DNA of 64,000 bases from Glandiceps talaboti (taxonomy: Eukaryota > Hemichordata > Enteropneusta > Spengelidae). A model generated the notes under the pieces. It made no database searches, was not told the origin of the DNA, and saw only the letters and a program-made list of their open reading frames with translations. Positions 51,670-64,000 of the stretch are shown here, piece by piece. A program made the translations under genes and the position numbers. The stretch is from contig NC_135564.1 in assembly GCF_964340395.1 (NCBI RefSeq), forward strand, positions 616,001 through 680,000. Reading direction: 5' to 3'. Position 1 is the stretch's first letter; each line of letters starts with the position of its first letter.

Positions 51670-52735
51670 TCACACGTATTTAAATACCTCTCCACATGTG
51701 ACAGTGTCCACATAATCACAAGTACAATTAAATACCTGTCCACATGTGCCAGTTTCCACATAATCACAAGTACAATTGAATACCTGTCCACATGTGCCCG
51801 TTTCCACATACTCACAAGTACAATTAAATACCTGTCCACATGTGACAGTGTCCACATAATCACAAGGACAATTAAGTACCTGTCCACATGTGACAGTGTC
51901 CACATAATCACAACTAGTACAATTAAATACCTGTCCACATGTGACAGTGTCCACATAATCACAAGTAGTACAATTAAATACCTGTCCACATGTGACAGTG
52001 TCCACGTAATCACAAGGACAATTAAGTACCTGTCCACATGTGACAGTGTCCACATAATCACAACTAGTACAATTAAAGACCTGTCCACATGTGACAATGT
52101 CCACGTAATCACAAGTAGTACAATTAAATACCTGTCCACATGTGCCAGTTTCCACATAATCACAACTAGTACAATTAAATACCTGTCCACATGTGCCAGT
52201 GTCCAAATAATCACAAGTAGTACAATTAAATACCTGTCCACATGTGACAGTGTCCACATAATCACAACCAGTACAATTAAATACCTGTCCACATGTGACA
52301 GTGTCCACATAATCACAAGGACAATTAAATACCTGTCCACATGTGACAGTGTCCACATAATCACAAGTACAATTAAATACCTGTCCACATGTGACAGTAT
52401 CCACATAATCACAACTAGTACAATTAAATACCTGTCCACATGTGCCAGTTTCCACATAATCACAAGGACAATTAAACACCTGGCCACATGTGACAGTTTC
52501 CACATAATCACAAGTACAATTAAATACCTGTCCACGTGTGACATTGTCCACATAATCACAAGTACAATTAAATACCTGTCCACATGTGCCCGTTTCCACA
52601 TAATCACAAGTACAATTAAAGACCTGTCCACATGTGCCAGTGTCCACATAATCACAAGTACAATTAAAGACCTGTCCACATGTGACAGTTTCCACATAAT
52701 CACAACTAGTACAATTAAAGACCTGTCCACACGTA
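51670..52735 (-). repeat. 48/51-bp minisatellite, 22 units, open as a Cys-rich repeat
   Basis: About 21 full units plus one partial. Read on the minus strand each full unit encodes CGQVFNCTCDYVDTVT (16 residues) or a 17-residue version with an extra Ser, Thr or Gly before CDYV. All length changes are three bases, so the frame stays open over about 1.1 kb and breaks only in the last unit. A second minus frame is also open, repeating DRYLIVLVIMWTLSHV. There is no ATG at the start and no clear exon partner. It may be a non-coding minisatellite or an exon of a repetitive secreted protein. Confidence 0.85.
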
Positions 52736-52767
52736 ATAATAAGAATGGTATTTGATGAACAAGGCAA

Positions 52768-55700
52768 CCTTGTATATTAACATGTAATCATCAATACTTC
52801 AATTCATTTTTTATCATTTTATCATTTCCATAGCGTCGTTTGTTAAATTCATATTCTCTACCAGACATCATTGAACTCGTTGACAAACAAATATATTGCT
52901 AAATCATGTCCAACAATAGGTAGTATGTTAAAGCACAGGCAAGGAAAATGTCGAAACTGAAAAAATAATATCAATATACAAAGTCAACACACAAAATAAT
53001 CAATAAATTGCATCTTGAAATGAGGGGCCATTTTACAGTCAAGTTAAAGTTCTTTGGACGTAAACAATTTATTCTTGGCCTTCCTTCCAAGCCATTTAAA
53101 ATAAGATATTAATATATTCAAACCGATTTCATATTCCTGGCGTGAATCAAAAATGATAACATGTACTGAATCTAGTATCAAATCTTCCTGATCAGCAAGG
53201 CATGTTGGAAGGATGAAATGTATAAATGATGCTGATGATGATGATGGGTAGTAAGAGAACACTTGTACATCTGTAGACATTTATCACAGTCATCATGTAT
53301 TGTATTCAGTTTTGTAGGAAGATTAGAAAGTGTGTTCAGTTCATGATACAGTACAACTTCATTTCAGCAAAGTTGCAATGTGTGTGTGTTTGTCTCTTTC
53401 TGTTGTTTTGTACGCATCATCACGATCTAGGAGGATATGTCGCATTTCCATCTAGGCTGTCTCCTTTAATAAAATGACCAAGATATATCACCGACCAGCA
53501 AATGACGCTGATTAAATTCCAAGAAGTACAACAGAGGAAGAGTTGGACAACCGGAAACGCATCGATGTATAATGCATGTGTCCTCTCATATCAGTAGATA
53601 CGTGAAAGCACGGTGAAGTTTCTAAGCGATCAATAACATTGTGTAAATTGACATCCAGAAACCTTCAAATTATGAGCCACTGATGGGCACTGTTCGAACA
53701 GATCTCCCCAGAAAAGGTGAACTAATAATGAAACTAGCAAAAGCATAATTTTTGATGAACTTGAAACATTGAGACGTATTTAGAGTCACTGCTACAAACA
53801 GGAGACGATATGATTAATTGGTGACGTCATTGATACATTTGTATCTGTTGACCTAACTCGTTTGAATAATTGACTGGTGCATCTGGTGGCGCATGGTACA
53901 ATGTTAAAAGTGGATGCATTATACTGCGTACGTGAAACGAAGTCCAATGGAGTTGAATCGATCGTTTCGTCATGAACGCCAACTCAAGATTGAGTTTCTG
54001 TGAATCTCTCCATAAATTTGTGAAATTGCAGACTTATTTATGTGTTTGTAAGGAGCGTGAATCAAAAGCTCAGTAGTTTTATTTTATGCACAAATACAAG
54101 ATTGCGAAGCCGGAGGAGAGAGGGCAATAACTCACTCACCATCACCGTAGGTTCATAATTGCCATACCGTATCACATTTACCACTTTCCGGTGTACGTAC
54201 GACTGACATATGCCTGATAAGTCGGGCACGTAAGAAAAAACCTTTGTTTCTTAGAACTCGGACACATTTCTCCTCTAGTTTTCTGTTTAAATATTCATTT
54301 ACTCATCTACGAAGAGGAAACCGTTGTTACATCTACAATTACCGCCGAAAACCGTTCACATGTGCATGCCTCGTAATCGTATCACTATTGCGTGCGCCAA
54401 AATTGTCAGCGAAAATATCAACAGCAGAAAGGAAAACATGGGTGACGTCTGTACTTCTTGTGTTTGTGAGTATATCTCATGTATAACTTCTTAATATATT
54501 AATTTAACTCTAGTAGTGTAACTTAGTCTATACCTTCTTCCAACCTGGAAATCGTCCAGTTGATTTGAGAAAATTTTGTTAAAATATCTTACCATTCTGT
54601 CATCAGACAGAGTTCTTTGTAAATGTAAAAAATTACCATAATCACAAACTCGGCTCACAACGAATATAGGTTGCAGTTGATTTTCAGTTTTACATTGAAG
54701 AAAACCTACAAGTATCATTTTGCAACTGTAAATTGATGCAAAGAAATTTCCTTAAACGTATGACTGTATTCTAACAATCGGAAGTAATCACATATGTCAA
54801 GGTTTACATGTACTTGTCAATATATTGGCAGTTGGAAACAAAAAATGATGAAGTTTCTGTACAAAGAATGAATTGCGCAAGTTTTTTCCCGCCTTTAACA
54901 CAAAACCGTGTACCAAATGCAAGTTATATATGTTAATTAAGACGTGCTAAATCTCAACTGTATATCTCTCAGTAATTACCGTTATCATGTCAAAGCACGC
55001 ATGTGAAAGTGTTGCCATGGTAATATGGGCGTGAAGAAACGTGATACACCGATAGAAGAGTCATAACCGCCACTTTTCGTATCTTCAGAATGCGTTGTTC
55101 TTTTAACTTCAAAAATAGGGTTTGGAAATATCATACAATGAAAGGCAGATTTTTTTTGTCATAATTTTTGGAAATCATGACTATTGGAGTTTTAAACTTT
55201 CAAACGCATGACATTTTTTCTGTAAGTGTAAGCAAGGATAGAGGTGTGAATAAAGATGAAATAAACCATTGACAATTATCTTGTAAAATGGCAGTTCTCA
55301 GTGAATGGCAGTTCTCTTGGCAACGCAGTATAACGCAATTATTATTAAAAGAGGGTGACCGTTTGTGTTTTTGACATTACGGATTTGGAACAGTTTGCTT
55401 CTTGTGGGTTGTAAGGGAAGCCTTTCGACCTAGTATCTTCCTGTGAAAAGAACAAACTCGTGTCTCGATTCAACTAAACTCTGTTTCCCCTCTGTACAGT
55501 GCGTATGTACTGTATACTGTAGTGTAGACTGGGTGTATTAACTGTTTAGATTCTACCATGAGTGAACGATTTTCAAAGTATTTGAAAAGAGACAAGTCCA
55601 ATGTTGATAGATCTTATAGTAGACTTAAAATTGACTACATACACAGATGGACTGAGAGTGAACGATATACAGTTGAAACAAGACAGATTGATGTTTGGAC

Positions 55701-58440
55701 TTAGAAACTTGTATTCGTTTATGGAGCCATGTACTTGAATGAAATGTTTGAATTTAATAAAGATGGGTTGTAATTTGTAGTGAAAGACTTCGGGGTACAT
55801 TGTAACTGTCAACTGATTATACACTCAGTTCTCATCTCCCATATGATAAATGAATTAAGGCAGCGAAGCATGGAGTCGTTATTGAGTATTAATCTAACAA
55901 ATTTGTTAGAACAACAATGAGCTTTCAACATCTAAGCCCCTAAAGGCTTGCCTGTATCTGAAACCAAATACATATCGACTTGTACAAGACAAACGTTTGT
56001 ACCGCTACGGGTGGTAACAAACACGATCGGAGAAAAAACACGTTCTACTCAGGTTACCTTGTTCTAGTACTGAAAATAGGTTACTCACACAAATATTTAA
56101 TAAAGTCGAGTTCATGTATATGTCAACTGATTATCTGTACTGTTCTTATTCTGTTGTAATCTTCAAGTTTGGATTTCGATCATAGAATATCATTTGAATG
56201 CATCTCCACGTACAAGTTCAAAGCTTTGTCGTCTAGCCACGACATCTCGAGATGTGAGTAATGTATATTATATTTTGCAGTATTCATATATTTTCGTCAA
56301 ATGAAAACGCATAGATATTCTGTGTGGTAAACATGCCGTTAGTTTATGATCTATGAAATCCCGAATGATGTGATCAGATCCATAAGGTTGCATAGATTAG
56401 TGGGTATATCATTTTTTTTCCATTTCCTAAATTACGCACAAGCGATTACTACTGAAGGGGCTCGCTACTTTGATAGGTTGGAGAAAAAAATTGAAACGTG
56501 GAGTATATAAAGACTCATCGCCGTAAAAGTACAACCATCTTTGCGGCAATGATATTATTTTTCCTTGCGTCATCAGAAACAATATGCACTGGCTGTCGAG
56601 AATGACAAATACTACACAATGTTATCAAAATGGGGAAAAAATAGGGGACAGCAATATTATTCAAATTTAATTATTAGAGAGAAACTGTTTAAACTTTTTC
56701 TATTACTTTGTTCATTAAAACTGAAACCAATTCTGAATTAAAATCAAGAAAAAATGTCGGGGTTTACTGTTACCGTACAAATGTTTTAAAATAAAGGTCA
56801 AAGTGTCATCAAAATTTAGAGTACAATATGGTCGCCAAATAGTTCATTTTATGGGAAAATAAACAAAATATCGATTTCCTTGAAAGCAAGACAGCGGACC
56901 CAAATCTCTTTCATTATTTCAAAAACTCCTTAATATGGACAAAGTCTCTACTAAAATCTAACTTGTTCCAAAAATTACCATAAAGAACATGCGTCTCAAG
57001 TTCCGTTATAATTAATTCAGTGGTTTTTGTGATATTGTGTTGACAGACAGACCTGACAAACAGACAAAAGCTAATACTTAACATCCCCTTATGGCAGACA
57101 GATTATTTGATATAACATAAACAGATATTTATCTAAAGTAAAACAAAAAAGTCAAACAGCTGTAAAAGTTAGCTTATGGGTTAATTTTCAGATATTATTA
57201 AATCCTTAGCTATGTTAGCGGAAGTTATCACGTTTAATATATAACACACGGAAATCCCTCAGTCTGTAGTTACAAGATTGTAAATCTCGCTCTCTCGCTA
57301 ATTCAAGAATTTCAAGTTCTCTCGAAAAGCTTTGGAAAACTAGAAGAGCAGGTGCAAGAAAGACAGTTTTATTCACAGACTTGACCTGTAGATGAACTAT
57401 CTCAAAAGGCTGCTCTGAAAATAAGACAAAGAATCGGATATGCAAATTTCCTTTTTAATTTGATTACTTTGTGTAAAATTTGAATAATTACGACTACGTT
57501 ACCTCATTCGTCATTTGGTTTGTTTGAACCGTCACTCATTTGTTGTGGAGCTGTCAATAGATTGTCTGACAAAAATCAGTGAACTAAACTTCAAATTTCA
57601 GATGTAAAAATTGCGTGGAATAGTAACAACATGCAATTACTGTTATGCACTGACTCAAAATTCTGCTCTTTTTTTCTGACTTTATTAAAAAATTTATCTT
57701 TGACGATAAAATCCGCCTTTGGCACTGGATGACGATACACTGCCTTTCAAGAGTTTCTAGCTTCCATTATGTTGTACAAATGCAATCGAGTAACTCATAA
57801 ACTTCAGTCTGTGATTATATCAACAACTACTGCAATGATTGCCTTCTTGGGTAAAAACCTATTTTGGTTTGGCGTCAGTCGTTAAGGCGTATAACGAAGC
57901 AGTTAATGTTAATTCTTAACTCCTCCCACTCATTTACATCGAAAACAAACCACTTTTTCACGTAGTCTCATCATGATTTTTCCATGTTGTCACTACGTCA
58001 GGTGTCGATAATCAGCTAAAGTCATTTCGTTGGTGTATTTTTAAGACAACCTTTTCACACTTTATGTGAGAAGAAGCGTGATCGTTTGGAGACGTGTTCT
58101 TATTTAGACGTGTATTGTGAATGGTTTGTCATGCCTCGTTGGCCTGCGTTTATATTTGTAACGCCCGTTGCACACACGCCAATTTTCATTTCTCGAATAT
58201 AATTCCTCTCTTGTACATGCACGGGGTAAATAAACGGAATTCTTCGATTAATTGACAATTAAGTGGCGTTAGCACTTACAACCGACAAAATGGCAAACTC
58301 AAAACGAATGTTGAACTTTTGAAGGGCATTCTAAGAATTTCTATGTGTGGGCAGAAGACAGCTGAGAGTGCATTGGTTAGTAGGGTAGTATACATTTATT
58401 ACCCCAGTCAACGGGAGTTGAACGGATATTATGATTTTCA
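52768..58440. other. Gene-poor region with a few exon-like frames
   Basis: A minus-strand frame at 53,044-53,280 ends EYEIGLNILISYFKWLGRK plus KLFTSKEL and looks somewhat protein-like, but has no splice or family support. A frame at 57,215-57,445 on the minus strand (FSRELEILELARERDLQS) is similar in status. The rest shows only short chance frames. A CRE-like TGACGTCA is present near 53,823. Confidence 0.4.
54360..54465 (+). CDS. Weak candidate first coding exon
   Basis: ATG 54,360 opens 35 codons (MCMPRNRITIACAKIVSENI, then NSRKENMGDVCTSCV) to a strong GTTT|GTGAGT donor, leaving phase 1. A second frame is open across the same bases. No downstream exon was identified and nothing is recognised in it, so this may be chance. 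Confidence 0.2.
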
Positions 58441-58735
<295 letters not shown>

Positions 58736-58949
58736 TTTGTAAACACATCAAGTATATATTTACATTAATTTTGTGGAAAGATTGCCTGTGAGATAATGAT
58801 CAATTGAGTAGATTTTGGTGGTGATCCGATACCAAATATCGATTTAAGTGACACAATGGCAAGAAGTCTTTGTAGTAAACACAGCTCTGATACTTTACTT
58901 CTGTGTGACTGAATGGTGACATGATGTTAAAAGAAATTAGTGGCAACAA

Positions 58950-59475
58950 CTGAATACTACAAGTGTCTGTGATATGCAGGAAATGGCGGGATTTTGATGA
59001 TTGACCTTGAAGGTCAAAGTGTCGAAGAAAGTTTACACCTAATAATATAGGGATAGACACTTGAATGGAATATCCATGTGTTTGAGTTAGGCATACGGCC
59101 ACCATTAAGGTAAAAGTTATATGAGCACCAAAAGCAATGCGCGTATAATATATTTCAATTCTTCATCTCATACATCTCTACAGCCTGTCTGCAATATATA
59201 TGCAAGACATAGCTTCATTTTGATAACTGACCCATAAGGTCAAGGTCAAAGTCAAAGGTCACTTTCTTACAAGAATGCTTGCATGTGATAATATTGTAAT
59301 GGAAACTTCTGGGCTTTCTCTCTGTAATGAAGTTTGAACAAAATAATAATACTACAAAGTGTCTGTGATAAGCAGGACATGACTGGATTTTGTAAATTGA
59401 CCCTGAAGGTCAAAGTTCAACGTCTTTAAAAAAAGTTAGTAATTAATAATAGGGGTAGATACTTGAATTGAGTCT
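58950..59475. repeat. Diverged interspersed repeat, two copies, with TGACCTTGAAGGTCA motifs
   Basis: 58,956-59,065 and 59,350-59,465 share an order of motifs: ACTAC, AGTGTCTGTGATA, GCAGGA, GGATTTTG, ATTGACC(T/C)TGAAGGTCAAAG, and AATAATA then TAGA(C/T)ACTTGAAT. Between them, 59,228-59,261 has clustered AGGTCA-type half-sites. It looks like two old copies of a dispersed element. No coding capacity. Confidence 0.65.
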
Positions 59476-60617
59476 CTACGCATTACAGTTTTTCCATATA
59501 TATTGATTTTTTAATTACAAATGTGAACACAATTCGGTGAAAATTGCATATCTCGTGAAACAAAGTGACGTGTACATGTATATGACATATCATCTTTGTT
59601 GAGGGTTTGAAAGAAATCGGATATTGTAATAGTCTACCTCTTCGGAGACTAATTAGTGTTGTACGTAAACAACCATTACCATGGTCAGTAGTTTAATCAC
59701 ATTTTTAATTAAATCGGTACTTTTTAACTTATAAGAATGTGGATGGAACACTCAGACGTTTTTAGAATTAAGTTGACGTTTTTAATTAATAGAACAAATT
59801 TTGGCTCGTCCATTGTAAGGATCATAAACAATTATAATTCAACATGGCACCATGACTTGCTATTACATGTACTTTTGTATCTACCGTACGAAAATGTAAC
59901 ATTTTCAACATCCATGTGAACCACTTTCAGCTCAACATTGTGTTTTCTAGTAGTTATACAAATTAACTCAATTTGTTCATCTCACCCAATTCACGGCTTA
60001 GTGTACCGTTATCGCTTCCCACAATACAACGTACGTATTCATCGATTTTATCACTAGGATTTACCTTCTCGACTGTAAAGTCCACACCAAACAATATCAA
60101 CTCAAAGATCTCATTGTGTCTCTTGGTCAAATTCTGTTATTTCATCAAGATTCGCGATGTCAAATTGACTTCGAGGTTCATTTGAATGTGTGATAAGGTG
60201 TCCTTTGCTCCTCTACGACGACCAATTGACCGTGAAAACACAGAAAATGTCTAATACATGTCTAATATGTTCTCTATATTTCTATTCCTCGTTGCACATT
60301 TATGAAAGACTAATTTGTTTCCAAAGTATTTTCATCAGGAGAATTTGTAACTTACGGTGAATATTTTGATTGACAATGTGAAGAAAATAAAGAAGAGCAA
60401 GGACACGGTTACTTTCCGCTAAAGTGGTTCGAGAAATTGGCAACAAGGTTACATGGAACAATATTACTTAAACTGAATAATTATTAACTTTCGTATCAAC
60501 ATTTACGATGTCAAGTGTGAAAACCTATGAAAAACACCACAATCCTTGTATTTCACCCTGATTCAAATAAACTTGACTGTTACATATCAAGATTATAGAA
60601 AGCAATATATTACGAAA
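59476..60617. other. No gene or clear repeat seen
   Basis: AT-rich sequence with only short frames and ordinary composition. Nothing supportable found on either strand. Confidence 0.5.
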
Positions 60618-61040
60618 CATAAGCAGTATATGTGTATGTATGTATGTATGTATGTATGTATGTATGTATGTATGTATGTATGTATGTATGTATGTATGTA
60701 TGTATGTATGTATGCATGCATGCATGTATGTATGTATGTATGTATGTATGTATGTATGTATGTATGTATGTATGTATGTATATAAGCAGTATATGTGTAT
60801 GTATGTATGTATGTATGTATGTATGTATGTATGTATGTATGTATGTATGTATGTATGTATGTATGTATGTATGTATGTATGTATGTATGTATGTATGTAT
60901 GTATGTATGTGTGTGTGTGTGCGTGCGCGCGCGTCCATCCGTGTGTGTGTGTGTGTGTGTGCGCGCGCGCGCGTGTGTGTGTGTGCGTGCGTGCGTGCGT
61001 GTGCGTCCATCCGTGTGTGTGTGTGTGGGGGGGGGGGGGG
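60618..61040. repeat. Duplicated compound microsatellite (TATG, TG, CG, poly-G)
   Basis: A TATG array at 60,632-60,780 and a second at about 60,796-60,910 are each preceded by the same flank, ATAAGCAGTATATGTGTATG (60,619 and 60,782), so an array plus flank was duplicated with a 163-base step. The second array passes into TG, CG, and TGCG blocks, with GTCCATCCGTGTGTGTG occurring twice, and a 14-base G run. Z-DNA-prone. Confidence 0.95.
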
Positions 61041-64000
61041 TATGTGTGTAAAGATATCCATTCTTTTGTACAAAATCACAAAAATCTTATAACTCAAGTA
61101 TTACATTCTTGTCACTTATATGGTAATCGTATGACTGTTTCTACAAAAAAATGTTGATAACAGTCAAATTTCTAGTATGACTATTATAGCTTAGTTATTA
61201 ATCAACTGTCGTCGTCTCGTTGAATAAAAATAAAAACTCTCGTTATATAAAGAGAAACACTGTACAAAGTAAGACAAATCTTGTATTTGGCAGCAAACAG
61301 TAAAAACGGTGGCCTCGTTAAACCGCTTCGAAAGTATGTGTATGCGTAGATGTACTAGATGTAGTATAGTCGTCACAGGCAGCAGGCATCAACTTGATGA
61401 CTCGGATTACATATGAAACCTGGAAACACAAACAAATGAAGTATAATCAAGAGTCATTAACGAGAGGGAAATTTACCCCACATATGTTTTGGATTTTTTT
61501 TCTCTCGGGGTAACTGGATCCCATGTCATTAATATGATTTTACTCGTTACATGAAATACTAGCTAAAAGAACACCGACATTTCTCAAATGAAGTACAAGT
61601 TAACGGCGGCGTTGCAAAGTTTCTGTAAAAACTCGCTTTTGAAATAAAGAGTCTAGGTGATAAGACGTTGATGTTTGCAAAAATTACTATTAGCCAAACC
61701 ATTGGCTGTATAGTACATAGCATACTTGATGGTAATGGTTATGATAAATGTGTACAGAGTTGTTAAAATGTAATTATTATTAACCAACTATATTTGATAC
61801 ATTTTCATGAAACGTATAATTTACATTCAGATTTCATTTCACAATTTATAAGTATTTACGATTCTATAATACAGTAATGGCTATCTTTCGGAAGGATTGC
61901 ATCACAGAACCCAACCACACACCGTACATATCCTGAACGTATGTGATGTTCTTGCATATTGATAAAGATTTACATAATATGCTAATGTGTAATTTGCATA
62001 CCCTCTTACTTTGTAGGGAAAGAATGGTTTACTACTTACGCTTAATTTCACACGGCAAGGTATTGGCTTTCTACTACGTCATGTCACTGTGGAATTATTA
62101 AGAATAGCAGTAAAGTTTGCACTGTAAATTAAACCTGTCAGTTGCCAACTGAATATAGGCATCATATATTTGATGATCTAACCTCTCAAAGAGATTAGTT
62201 CACCTATCAAAGAATCAACCTTTCACTACACGCACGTCATAGCTGACCGAAAATACCAATGCATTCATTTGATATGATTTCGGAGCATTCTTAAAGAGTG
62301 TGACAACATCTCGGATTCGTATATATCTTTGCTCAGCTGTGGAGCTCCACGTCAGTACGACTCAGATATTATTGGCGTGGATATGCGACAGCTATTTTCT
62401 GCCCGTTTCCGTCGTATCCAATTGTCTTCCTCTACATATAGTAGGTTATATAATAATGATAGAATTGTTAATCTTCAGCTGTTAGACAACTGTTTTGTAG
62501 TGATGATTACACACTGTTCAACGTCATTGACTGAATTAATGCAATGCTGAAAATGTTAAGAATAATCCACCATGAAAACAATATTTCTAGCAGGTTTGTG
62601 TTTTCTCCTTCCTGAAATTTGTTCGGAATAAAAGAATATAGTCACCTACTTTCGATAAAATACATTATCAGAGTGGTGAGAACTTAAGTACAGGTAAAAT
62701 TCGCGATAAGTCCTAAACCAGTCTAATTTAGTCGATTAAACAAAGAAACTTCCCTGTGGGATTATAAACCTGTAGTCAAAGTTGAAAACATAACGCTAAA
62801 CATCTGCTTCTTGTCTAGAAAGCTTTTCATGGAGAGTACTGCTTCAGGCGATTAAAGAGGTTGCTTTAGCGGTGAGTTGCTCAAGAGAATACAGATTTTG
62901 ACGACAAGTGAATCCATTTGGCGGGAAGGGACTTGACCTCTAGATTTTGATTACTAAATCCATTTTGCGGGAAGGAACTCGACCTCTAGATTTTTATCAT
63001 TTTTATTTTTTTTTGCTGTTGGTGTGGAAAATATGTCTAAGTTAGGAATAATTAACGATATCTATAAACGATATGGAGAATAACTTTAAAAATGCCGAAT
63101 TTGTTTGACTCAGTATTACGTCATCAGTTTTTGGAAATGTATGGCATTTGTCAAAATTATGCAAAGCAAATAACTCTACAAGGCGAGACGACTGCATCGT
63201 GGACATGCACATAAACACCGAACAAACAAATACACTCATAAAAACATCGGCACTGCTGACTCTGCCCTTCATTCATTAATCTCTCAATGGTGATATATAT
63301 ATCTAATGATCACAAGTTACAGAACATTTCATCAATTTCAAAATCCGTACAACGTTACGGTTAATTATTCAATAATTTTAACTTAAATAGACATAGTGCA
63401 GATCTGAACATTTCCTGTGTTATCACTTTTTGTTTCATATGTTCGTTCTATTTACTGAATCATCACAGATGTGTAGATCATACTAAGGTAGAACACGCCT
63501 CTGGGAAAGATGTATATTCTCTGAAAATCAAACTTCTTCAATTCTCTCCAAGGTTTGCCACATGAAAGCTTGTTCCTTGTCCGTATGAAATAATAAAATA
63601 AATTTGGGGGATTCATCGTCTTCTTGTTAAGGAAATCGTCAATCTGTTATTTGTCATAGAGTTTCATAGTATTCGGCGGCCATATTGGATTCTAAAATGC
63701 CTAAATATTGACAACAGATATCATTTTTACCCTGTTTGTACTTTGACCAGATTTGTTTTATGATTTAAACTGAGAATGTAGAACATAGAAGCAGAAACAG
63801 TGAAATTGCCGTACATAGACATTGTTATGTCTATTGACATCATGATCATGGATAACTGGCACATATATTCACTTCAAGGCACAAAAATACACGTCAAATA
63901 CGATTCTAGACGAATTTGATATCAGTATTTATTCAGATTGAAAATGGTGACTCGAGGAGAAAAAAAATCGGACGCATTTAACATGTTTTAGATTCATTGA
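61041..64000. other. Window end; no confident gene
   Basis: Only short frames. A 46-bp-step direct duplication at 62,911-62,995 repeats AATCCATTTTGCGGGAAGG and CGACCTCTAGATTTT-type sequence twice. Otherwise ordinary AT-rich intergenic DNA. Confidence 0.45.

Noticed and set aside
53044-53280. Frame with EDLILDSVHVIIF and KWLGRKAKN, faintly like a gelsolin repeat
   Set aside because: The likeness needs a large insertion, there is no poly(A) signal close by and no companion exon.

Overview
The window is animal nuclear DNA, most likely from a marine invertebrate bilaterian. It is AT-rich and intron-dense, with GT-AG introns and AATAAA signals. The protein families are metazoan: NIFK, MDH1B, beta-tubulin and a DUF4542/C17orf98-like protein. 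Large microsatellites and minisatellites fill the gaps. I see no bacterial operons, CRISPR, rRNA, confident tRNA, reverse transcriptase or viral genes. The species cannot be named from sequence alone.

Layout. 1-10,200: gene-poor, with three small minus-strand exons that may form the 5' part of one unrecognised basic, Ser/His-rich protein. 10,200-20,350: no convincing gene; a foldback minisatellite, a 159-bp CT tract, a G4-prone block and a 7 x 59-bp array. 20,350-30,520: plus-strand cluster with three copies of the same conserved exon. The last copy (26,943-30,083) is a complete four-exon DUF4542 gene; the first two have one clear exon each and uncertain downstream parts. 32,180-36,701: complete five-exon NIFK on the minus strand, its last intron carrying exactly 28 copies of a 49-bp unit. 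37,074-40,421: complete four-exon MDH1B on the plus strand, head-to-head with NIFK across 372 bp. 43,200-47,209: complete three-exon beta-tubulin on the minus strand, convergent with MDH1B. 47,210-64,000: no confident gene; a 22-copy 48/51-bp minisatellite whose length variants keep frame, plus large TATG/TCTG/TG/CG arrays.

How the genes fit together. NIFK is a nucleolar ribosome-biogenesis factor and probably shares a promoter region with MDH1B. MDH1B is an MDH-like protein that appears to have lost its catalytic residues. It lies between a DUF4542 cluster and a beta-tubulin gene, so a link to cilia or sperm axonemes is a reasonable but untested inference.

The most useful second-look items are the DUF4542 cluster, the frame-preserving Cys-repeat array at 51.7-52.7 kb, an 83-bp near-perfect hairpin at 26.5 kb, and a 291-bp terminal-inverted-repeat element inside a DUF4542 intron.
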